From contig JAWKHJ010000006.1 of NCBI GenBank assembly GCA_041394905.1, positions 124,001 to 188,000 on the forward strand: DNA of 64,000 bases, given 5' to 3'. The stretch comes from RI-231 sp041394905. Lineage in GTDB: Bacteria > Acidobacteriota > Terriglobia > Bryobacterales > UBA6623. The notes beneath the pieces were generated by a model. The model was not told the origin of the DNA and searched no databases. It saw only the letters and a program-made list of their open reading frames with translations. A program made the translations under genes and the position numbers. Each line of letters starts with the position of its first letter. Position 1 is the first letter of the stretch. This document shows, piece after piece, positions 57,537 through 64,000 of this stretch.

Positions 57537-59612
57537 TTGCCGACCCCCCGAATCAGTCGTAGATCCTTGCTCGCAGGCGCTTTTGCCTTGCCGGCGGGCT
57601 TGCGTGCGCAAGCCTTCGGCATGGGCGACATGCTGTGGGACTACGAGATCGAGTACATCCGTCTGCTCGAGGAAGTGCGGCAAAAGCGCTACGACGCCAT
57701 CTCGACGCCGGAGGGGCTCGTCTCGTTGCGCCGCCACGTCCGTACGGGGTTGGCGGAGATGTGGGGGCCGTTCCCGGAGGAGCGCACGCCGCTGAACGTG
57801 CGCGAGACAGGGCGGATCGACCGCGGCGACTACACGATCGAGAAGCTGGTCTACGAAAGCCGTCCGCGCTTTCACGTCACGGCGAACGTCTACAAGCCGA
57901 AAGGCGGCCAGGCGAAGCTGCCGGCCATCGTCTTCCCTTGTGGACATAGCGCGAATGGCAAGGCTTCGGAGACCTACCAGCGGTTCTGCATCCTGGCGGC
58001 GCGGCATGGTTTCGTCACGCTCATCTTCGACCCGGTAGGCCAAGGCGAGCGCTTGCAGTTGTGGGAGGAAGCCAAGCAGGCTTCGCGCGCGGGTTCCGGC
58101 ACGTCCGAGCATCGCGCGCTGGGCGACCAGTGCTACTTCGTCGGGCTCAACCTGATGAACTATCGCGCTTGGGACGTCTCGCGTGCGATCGACTATTTGG
58201 AGTCGCGCGACGACGTGGACCCGGCGCGCATCGCCATGGCTGGCAATTCCGGCGGCGGCATGGTGACGTTGCAGTACGCCACCTTCGACGACCGCGTCGC
58301 GGCGGCGTTTCCCTCGTGCGCGGTGGCAAGCTTCGCTGCCAAGACGAAGGCGAGGCTGATCGCCGATCCTGAGCAGATCCTCTATGGCACGTTGCGTCGC
58401 GGCATCGAGCACGTGGAGTTGCTGGCGACCTTCGCACCGAAACCGCTGCTGATCGGCTCGGCTATTCAGGACTATGTGCCGATCGAGGCCGCGCGCGCTA
58501 CGTTTCGCGAAGTGCAGCGCGCGTACCGGATCGTTGGCGCGGAAGACCACGTGGGGATGGTGGAAACCGACGCCGGCCATGGGTTGAATCAGGAGCTGCG
58601 CGAACAGGCCGTGGACTGGCTGATGCGCTGGCTGGGCCATACCAGCCGGGCCGTCAAGGAAGGCGAGGCGACGCTCTCCACGGACACTGAGCTGCAATGC
58701 ACCAAGACGGGACAGGTGGCGTCGACGTTCAATTCGAAGACGGTCGTCGACTTCAACCAAGAGCGCCGGCAGCAGATCACGCCGAAGCGCGACGTGCCGT
58801 CTGCGGTGGAGTTGGGCAACTATCGCATCGGGATTCAACAAGCCGTGCGCGAGATTACGCACGTGGGCTCGTTCAAGCATGAGCGCGGCGTGATCGTGGG
58901 CGACCGGGTGATGGAGGCTGGGGTATTCTCGCGCGGGATGGCGATCGTCATCGCCGACCGCGGCAAGGACGACCCGCGCATACGGCGCGGTGTGATCGAC
59001 CCGATCCTCAACGCGGGCTACCAGGTGCTGGCGCTCGATTTGCGCGGTTGGGGCGAGAGCGAACCGCATCCCGAGGGTGCGGACGTTCGTTTCAAGTGGG
59101 ATGACTTCTTCGCGTATCGTGCGCTTGAGATTGGCCGCCCGCTGCTGGGGCAGCGCCTGAAGGATCTGCTTGCGGTGGGGCCCTCGCGCACGCATCGGCA
59201 CAGTTGGACGCTCGTCGGTGTGGGAGCGGGCTCGGCCTTGGTCGCTGCTCATGGGGCCCTGCTCGATGCGCGTGTGGACGGGCTGATCACGATCGATGGG
59301 CCGCTGTCATTTCGCTCGATGTTTGACGATGCGCTGATGTCACAGCCGATCTCGACGATATTGCCCGGCGTGTTGGGCGAGAATGACGTACGCGACCTAT
59401 ATGAGGCAGGCGCACCTCGCAGGACGCTGGTGTTGAATCCAGAGGATTCGCAGCGGCGTCCCGTCAATGAGGTGCGCGCATGGGAGGAGTACGATTGGGC
59501 GCTGCAAGCCTACGAAGGCATTGCGGCGAACGACGCCTTCCACGTGAAGTCGGAGCTGGACCTGGAAGGCTTGCGCGACGCGATCACGCAATGGATGTCG
59601 GTTCGGTCGTAG
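57537..59612 (+). CDS. Exported tandem alpha/beta-hydrolase (acetyl-xylan-esterase-like), second half lacking the nucleophile
   Basis: An intact frame of 691 residues runs from TTG 57537. The ATG at 57521 (MSVRRLADPP) would join if one base of the C-run near 57545 were miscounted. A Tat-type signal is present (RISRRSLLAGAFALPAG). The first hydrolase domain (about 80-380) has PAIVFPCGHSANGKASE, VGLNLMNYRAWDVSRAIDYL and the nucleophile Ser238 in AGNSGGGMV, with an Asp and His likely near 330-360. The second domain (about 400-680) keeps the fold (VLALDLRGWGESEPHPEG), but the elbow reads GVGAGSA, with no Ser in GxSxG. It follows the DUF1549 gene on the same strand. It is probably an esterase for decorated plant glycans. 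Confidence 0.82.
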   Translation: MPTPRISRRSLLAGAFALPAGLRAQAFGMGDMLWDYEIEYIRLLEEVRQKRYDAISTPEGLVSLRRHVRTGLAEMWGPFPEERTPLNVRETGRIDRGDYTIEKLVYESRPRFHVTANVYKPKGGQAKLPAIVFPCGHSANGKASETYQRFCILAARHGFVTLIFDPVGQGERLQLWEEAKQASRAGSGTSEHRALGDQCYFVGLNLMNYRAWDVSRAIDYLESRDDVDPARIAMAGNSGGGMVTLQYATFDDRVAAAFPSCAVASFAAKTKARLIADPEQILYGTLRRGIEHVELLATFAPKPLLIGSAIQDYVPIEAARATFREVQRAYRIVGAEDHVGMVETDAGHGLNQELREQAVDWLMRWLGHTSRAVKEGEATLSTDTELQCTKTGQVASTFNSKTVVDFNQERRQQITPKRDVPSAVELGNYRIGIQQAVREITHVGSFKHERGVIVGDRVMEAGVFSRGMAIVIADRGKDDPRIRRGVIDPILNAGYQVLALDLRGWGESEPHPEGADVRFKWDDFFAYRALEIGRPLLGQRLKDLLAVGPSRTHRHSWTLVGVGAGSALVAAHGALLDARVDGLITIDGPLSFRSMFDDALMSQPISTILPGVLGENDVRDLYEAGAPRRTLVLNPEDSQRRPVNEVRAWEEYDWALQAYEGIAANDAFHVKSELDLEGLRDAITQWMSVRS

Positions 59613-59694
59613 TTCGGACGTCAAAAATCGGTCTGCTACCCTTTTGTTAGGGCGTGATTCGGAGGCCTTCGTTCTCATCACGCCCGAAGCAAAG

Positions 59695-61872
59695 ATGGAT
59701 TCCCCCAAGCCTGAAGCGCAGGAGCGCCAGGGCCTCTACATCGTTCTGTTGAGCTTGCACGGGCTCATTCGCGCCGAAAATCTAGAATTGGGCCGCGACG
59801 CCGACACCGGCGGACAGACGAAGTACGTGGTCGAACTGGCGGCGGCTCTCGCAGAAGACCCGCGCGTCGATCGTGTGGAAGTCATGACGCGACTGGTCGA
59901 GGATGCCCGTGTTTCACCGGACTACGCGCGGCCCGAGGAGGCGATTTCCGAAAAGGCCTTTGTGGTGCGGGTGCCGTTCGGGCCGCGGCGCTATCTGAAA
60001 AAAGAGACGCTTTGGCCGCATTTGTTCGGGGTCGTCGACGGCGCTCTGCAGCATTTTCGTGATCTGGGGCGCACGCCGGACATCGTTCACGGCCACTATG
60101 CCGACGCCGGGATGGTGGCTGCGCAGCTCGCGGCTCTGTTGAACGTGCCGATGGTGTTCACGGGGCACTCGTTGGGCCACGAGAAGAAGCGCCGTCTGCT
60201 CGACAGCGGTGCATCGGAGCAAGACGTGGAGAAGCGCTTCAACATGAGCCGGCGCATCGAAGCGGAAGAAACTGCGCTCGAAAACGCGGCACTTGTGGTG
60301 GCCAGCACGAAGCAGGAGGCCGAGGATCAGTACGCTCGCTACGACGCTTACCGCAAGACGCGCACGTCAGTCATCCAGCCCGGCGTGGACTTGAGCCGAT
60401 TCCGCCCTCCGCGGCGGTTTGCGGGCAGGCCGCCCGTCTACGCACGCATCGCCAAGTTTTTGCGTTGGCCCGACCGGCCCTGGATTCTTGCCGTTTCGCG
60501 TGCGGACGAGCGCAAGAACATTCGCACGTTGATCGACGCTTACGGGCGCTCGGAAGAACTGCAACAGAAGGCGAACTTGGTAATCGTTGCCGGCAACCGC
60601 GACGACGTCTCGACGATGGAAGAGGGGCAGGGTCGCGTACTGCGGGACATGCTGCAGCGCATCGACAAGTACGACTTGTACGGACATGCGGCCTATCCCA
60701 AGCATCACCAACCGGAGGAAGTGCCGGAGATCTATCGCCTCGCCGCGCGCTCATATGGCGTCTTCATCAACCCTGCGTTGACCGAACCCTTTGGATTGAC
60801 GCTGCTCGAGGCCGCGGCGAGCGGAGTGCCCGTGGTGGCGACCGATGACGGGGGGCCGCGGGACCTTCTGGCGCGCTGCAAGAACGGTTTGCTGGTCGAT
60901 CCCCTCGATACGGCGGGCATGACGGACGCCCTGCTCGATGCGTTGAGCGACCGTTCTCGCTGGCGGCGCTGGCAGAGCGCCGGGCTACGCGCGGTGGACC
61001 GGTACTACACCTGGAAGGGCCACGCGAAGACGTACCTCAAGGAGGTTGAGAAGATTCTCGGCCGCCCGAAACGTCGTCGCTACCCGGCTCCGAAGACGCG
61101 GCTGACGCGTGTGGATCGCATTCTGACCACGGACGTCGACAACAGTTTGCTGGGCGATCCTGAGGCGTTGGGGAAGCTCAAGGCCCGCTTGGCCGAGGTG
61201 CGCGATCACGTGGCCTTCGGCGTGGCGACGGGACGCAGTCTGCAGTCGGCCATCAGCGCGCTGCGCAAAGCCAACGCTCCGACGCCGGATTTCTGGATCA
61301 CCTCGGTCGGCACCGAGATCCATTACGGCGAGCAGCTGGCAGCGGACCGCGAATGGCTGCGCAACATCCACTGGCGTTGGGATGTCGAGGCGATCAAGCG
61401 TTGCCTGACCGATTTGCCTGGGCTCGAGTTGCAGAGTCGCGCGGAGCAAACGGCGTACAAGATCAGCTACTACATCGACCCGCGCGAGGCGCCTTCCATC
61501 GCTGAGATCGAGCGCACGTTGCGCAAGAGGCGTCTGCGCTGCAAGGTGGTTTTTTCGCTGGGGCAGTATTTGGACATCATCCCCGTACGCGCCTCGAAAG
61601 GCTTGGCGATCCGCTACCTGGCCAACCGCTGGGGAGTGCCAATGGAGCGAGTGCTCGTAACAGGAGACTGCGGCAACGACATCGAAATGTTGACGGGCCG
61701 CAGTCTGGGCGTGGTCGTGGCCAACCATAGCGACGAGATCGATCCGCTTCGCGAACAGGAAGACATCTACTTCGCCGGAGCCGGTCACGCTGCTGGCATT
61801 CTCGAGGGCGTGGAGCACTACGACTTCTTTGGCGCGCTCGAGAAGAAGGAAGCCCCCGAGCCACAGGCCTGA
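59695..61872 (+). CDS. Sucrose-phosphate synthase with C-terminal HAD phosphatase-like domain
   Basis: The intact protein has 725 residues; ATG 59695 is preferred over the upstream frame opening. The GT4 glucosyltransferase part (1-460) shows LLSLHGLIRAENLELGRDAD, TGGQTKYVVELAAALAEDP, TGHSLGHEKKRRLL and the donor-site TEPFGLTLLEAAASGVPVVA. The HAD part (about 480-725) has RILTTDVDNSLLGDPEALGK, SVGTEIHYGEQL and VLVTGDCGNDIEML, the sucrose-phosphatase-like motifs. The catalytic DxD is present (DVDNSLLG), so the protein may both make and dephosphorylate sucrose 6-phosphate. UDP-glucose and fructose 6-phosphate are the likely substrates. It is directly followed by sucrose synthase, with 22 bases between. 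Confidence 0.93.
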   Translation: MDSPKPEAQERQGLYIVLLSLHGLIRAENLELGRDADTGGQTKYVVELAAALAEDPRVDRVEVMTRLVEDARVSPDYARPEEAISEKAFVVRVPFGPRRYLKKETLWPHLFGVVDGALQHFRDLGRTPDIVHGHYADAGMVAAQLAALLNVPMVFTGHSLGHEKKRRLLDSGASEQDVEKRFNMSRRIEAEETALENAALVVASTKQEAEDQYARYDAYRKTRTSVIQPGVDLSRFRPPRRFAGRPPVYARIAKFLRWPDRPWILAVSRADERKNIRTLIDAYGRSEELQQKANLVIVAGNRDDVSTMEEGQGRVLRDMLQRIDKYDLYGHAAYPKHHQPEEVPEIYRLAARSYGVFINPALTEPFGLTLLEAAASGVPVVATDDGGPRDLLARCKNGLLVDPLDTAGMTDALLDALSDRSRWRRWQSAGLRAVDRYYTWKGHAKTYLKEVEKILGRPKRRRYPAPKTRLTRVDRILTTDVDNSLLGDPEALGKLKARLAEVRDHVAFGVATGRSLQSAISALRKANAPTPDFWITSVGTEIHYGEQLAADREWLRNIHWRWDVEAIKRCLTDLPGLELQSRAEQTAYKISYYIDPREAPSIAEIERTLRKRRLRCKVVFSLGQYLDIIPVRASKGLAIRYLANRWGVPMERVLVTGDCGNDIEMLTGRSLGVVVANHSDEIDPLREQEDIYFAGAGHAAGILEGVEHYDFFGALEKKEAPEPQA

Positions 61873-61894
61873 CGCCCGAACGCATTTGCAAGAC

Positions 61895-64000
61895 ATGATC
61901 AAACTCCTCGAGACTGCCATTGATGAGCAGCGCGAATCGGTGTCGCGCCTAGTAGAGCGCTATATGCGGAGTGAGCGCCCGTTCCTTGTGCGCTCCGAGC
62001 TGTGGGACGAATTCCGCGAGCTTGCCGAAGCCGAGGGCGACGGCTTGGGGGATAGCAAGCTAGGCCGATTGCTCTACAACGCGCAGGAAGGCGCGCATGA
62101 CGGAAAAACGCTCGTTTTGGCGGTGCGCTACCAAATCGCGCGTTGGGCGTATTTGTGGATCGATGCGGCGACCCTCGAAGCGCGCGAGATTGATGTCTCG
62201 CAGTATCTGCAGTTCAAGGAGAGACTCGTAGGCGTCGACCAGCCGCATGCGCTCGAGTTGGACATCGAGCCGTTCATGCGAGGGTTCCCTCGATTGCAGG
62301 AGACGCGCTCTATCGGCCGTGGCGTCGAGTTCCTCAACCGGCGGCTTTCGAGTCAGCTCTTTTTCGAGCTGGGTAAGGGCGATCGCAAGCTTCTCGAGTT
62401 TCTCAAAGCGCACACCGTGGGTAAGCGCCAGCTTATGATCAACGGCGAGATTCAGGGCGTCCAGGAGTTGCGCGCGGCCATCAGAACTGCGAACGAACTG
62501 CTCGAGCGTTTGCCCGGCCAGACGCCTTGGAGCGAAGTGGAGCGCGAGCTCGGTTCGATGGGCTTCGAGCCAGGCTGGGGCGATACGGCAGCTCGTGTGC
62601 AGGAGACGCTGCAACTGCTGTCCGACATTCTGGAAGCGCCGGCGCCAGGAGTGCTCGAGCAGTTCCTCGCTCGCATCCCGATGATTTTCTCGATGGCGAT
62701 CCTCTCTCCGCACGGCTATTTCGGACAAGAGAATGTTTTGGGACGCCCCGACACGGGCGGCCAAGTGGTTTACATCCTCGACCAGGTGCGCGCGCTCGAG
62801 GCGGAGATGCGTAACCGGTTGAGCGAGCAGGGCATTAACATCGAACCGCGGATCTACATCATCACTCGCTTGATCCCAGAGTCGGACGGTACCTTGTGCC
62901 ACCAGCGCATCGAGCAGGTGAAGGGCTGCAAGAGCGCGAAGATTCTGCGCGTGCCGTTTCGAGATCAGCACGGTGAGGTCATTCCGCAATGGATTTCGCG
63001 CTTCGAGATCTGGCCACATCTAGACCGTTTCGCCGACGAGGTGCAGCACGAACTGCTGACCGAGCTTGGGACCCGGCCGGACTTGATCGTCGGCAACTAC
63101 TCGGATGGCAACCTCGTGGCGACGTTGCTGGCGGATCGGCTGGGAGGCGTGACGCAATGCAACATCGCGCATGCGCTCGAGAAGACGAAGTACCTCTATT
63201 CCGATCTCTATTGGCGCGACAACGACGAGCAGTACCACTTCTCCTGCCAGTTCACCGCGGACCTCATCGCGATGAACGCCGCCGACTTCATCATCACCAG
63301 CACCTATCAGGAGATCGCTGGGACGAGCTACTCGGTCGGGCAGTATGAAGCGTACGAGTCGTTCCCGATGCCTGGGCTCTACCGTGTGGTGCAGGGCATT
63401 GATGCGTTCGATCCGAAGTTCAACATCGTCTCGCCCGGCGCGGACGCCGACATATACTTCCCCTACAACCAGAAGGAGTGGCGGCGAACAGACCTGCACG
63501 AAGAGATCGGCGCCCTGATCTTTGGCGGCGAGCGAGAGGATGCGCGCGGTCATTTCGCGGATCCGGACAAGCCGATCCTTTTTACGATGGCGCGGCTGGA
63601 CCGCATCAAGAACATCACCGGACTCGTTGAATGGTATGCCGAGTCGGAGCGCTTGCAGAAGGCGGTGAATCTGCTCGTCGTGGCCGGTAGCGTAAACGAG
63701 GAGCACTCAGGCGACCGCGAAGAGCAAGAACAGATCCGCACGATGCACTCGTTGATGCATGAGAACGGGCTGGATGACAAGATGCGCTGGCTGGGCGTGC
63801 GCTTGAACAAGGAGATCACCGGGGAACTCTACCGGTGCGTGGCCGACCACCGTGGGGCTTTTGTGCAGCCGGCCTTGTTCGAGGCTTTTGGGCTGACGGT
63901 GGTCGAGGCGATGGCTTCGGGCTTGCCCACCTTCGCCACGCGCTACGGCGGTCCGCTCGAGATCGTGCAGAACGGAGTTTCCGGATTCCACATCGACCCC
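61895..64000 (+). CDS. Sucrose synthase, partial (right edge of window)
   Basis: The frame starts at ATG 61895 and remains open to the last base; 702 residues are visible and about 90-100 should be missing. The N-terminal SuSy-specific region (1-260) includes LQFKERLVGVDQPHALELDI and FLNRRLSSQLFF. The GT4 catalytic part begins MAILSPHGYFGQENVLGRPD and TGGQVVYILDQVRALEAEM. GTSYSVGQYEAYESFPMPGL is the SuSy-type loop, and the donor-side block EAFGLTVVEAMASGLPTFAT is complete. The enzyme reversibly converts sucrose and UDP (or ADP) to UDP-glucose and fructose. With SPS it forms a sucrose cycle operon like those of some Proteobacteria and cyanobacteria. Confidence 0.95.
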   Translation, partial: MIKLLETAIDEQRESVSRLVERYMRSERPFLVRSELWDEFRELAEAEGDGLGDSKLGRLLYNAQEGAHDGKTLVLAVRYQIARWAYLWIDAATLEAREIDVSQYLQFKERLVGVDQPHALELDIEPFMRGFPRLQETRSIGRGVEFLNRRLSSQLFFELGKGDRKLLEFLKAHTVGKRQLMINGEIQGVQELRAAIRTANELLERLPGQTPWSEVERELGSMGFEPGWGDTAARVQETLQLLSDILEAPAPGVLEQFLARIPMIFSMAILSPHGYFGQENVLGRPDTGGQVVYILDQVRALEAEMRNRLSEQGINIEPRIYIITRLIPESDGTLCHQRIEQVKGCKSAKILRVPFRDQHGEVIPQWISRFEIWPHLDRFADEVQHELLTELGTRPDLIVGNYSDGNLVATLLADRLGGVTQCNIAHALEKTKYLYSDLYWRDNDEQYHFSCQFTADLIAMNAADFIITSTYQEIAGTSYSVGQYEAYESFPMPGLYRVVQGIDAFDPKFNIVSPGADADIYFPYNQKEWRRTDLHEEIGALIFGGEREDARGHFADPDKPILFTMARLDRIKNITGLVEWYAESERLQKAVNLLVVAGSVNEEHSGDREEQEQIRTMHSLMHENGLDDKMRWLGVRLNKEITGELYRCVADHRGAFVQPALFEAFGLTVVEAMASGLPTFATRYGGPLEIVQNGVSGFHIDP

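Noticed and set aside
57435..59252. 605-residue minus-strand ORF
   Set aside because: It is antisense to the intact hydrolase gene and shows no recognisable motif.
1..64000. CRISPR array, tRNA or rRNA genes
   Set aside because: I looked for regular short repeats and for cloverleaf or rRNA-like tracts and found none; the only spaced repeats are the three terminators.

Overview
The window is high-GC bacterial DNA, and its gene content points to the phylum Acidobacteriota, probably a Bryobacteraceae/Solibacter-like soil lineage. That placement is inferred from families, not from a marker gene. The evidence is an acidobacterial-type VWA protein, a TonB receptor with an N-terminal carboxypeptidase-regulatory domain, a PSCyt1/DUF1549/DUF1553 protein, PEP-CTERM proteins, RHS fragments and TIGR03790. 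No rRNA, tRNA or CRISPR array was seen.

A global caveat is that about half of the genes are broken by single-base frameshifts while their motifs stay intact across the frames. The density is highest at about 1.3-3.6 kb and 16.5-26 kb and around 36 kb. It is near zero in 29.6-34.1, 44.9-46.1, 49.4-51.5 and 57.5-64 kb. This looks mostly like uncorrected indels in an assembly rather than true pseudogenes. Coordinates of broken genes are given as the whole inferred gene.

Layout. 0-10.7 kb: the end of a flagellar FlgL-like protein, a PfkB kinase, small soluble and membrane proteins, TIGR03790, a fructokinase, a histidine kinase/response regulator pair, a complete myo-inositol oxygenase, DUF1223 and a HAD phosphatase. 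10.8-17.1 kb: a one-module non-ribosomal peptide synthetase (C-A-PCP-TE, A-domain code close to proline), a VWA protein and an RluD-type pseudouridine synthase. 17.1-20.6 kb: a decayed, more A/T-rich island with an integrase remnant and RHS fragments. 20.6-26.5 kb: a cephalosporin-hydroxylase-type methyltransferase, a TIM-barrel isomerase and a Gfo/Idh/MocA oxidoreductase, facing a TonB receptor. 26.7-34.1 kb: an RRM protein and a TetR-OMF-MFP-RND efflux operon with a candidate operator. 34.1-42.9 kb: a PQQ-type beta-propeller, a CPCC+HEAT protein, an AlkP-TPR-sulfotransferase fusion, a tandem pair of PEP-CTERM paralogues with repeated terminators, and a cyclophilin. 43.1-46.3 kb: DinB, a zinc-type oxidoreductase and a degenerate archaemetzincin-like membrane protein. 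46.4-50.3 kb: PutA divergent from arginase (arginine/proline catabolism). 50.4-59.6 kb: an FAD monooxygenase, a TonB receptor, PSCyt1/DUF1549/DUF1553 and a tandem alpha/beta hydrolase. 59.7-64 kb: sucrose-phosphate synthase and sucrose synthase, the latter running off the edge.

Themes are plant-debris or sugar use and sucrose metabolism (fructokinase, SPS, SuSy, inositol oxygenase, sugar isomerases, TonB receptors), amino-acid catabolism and envelope functions. The least conventional loci are the solitary proline-type NRPS, the archaemetzincin-like membrane protein lacking the catalytic glutamate, the AlkP-TPR-sulfotransferase fusion and the duplicated PEP-CTERM unit.
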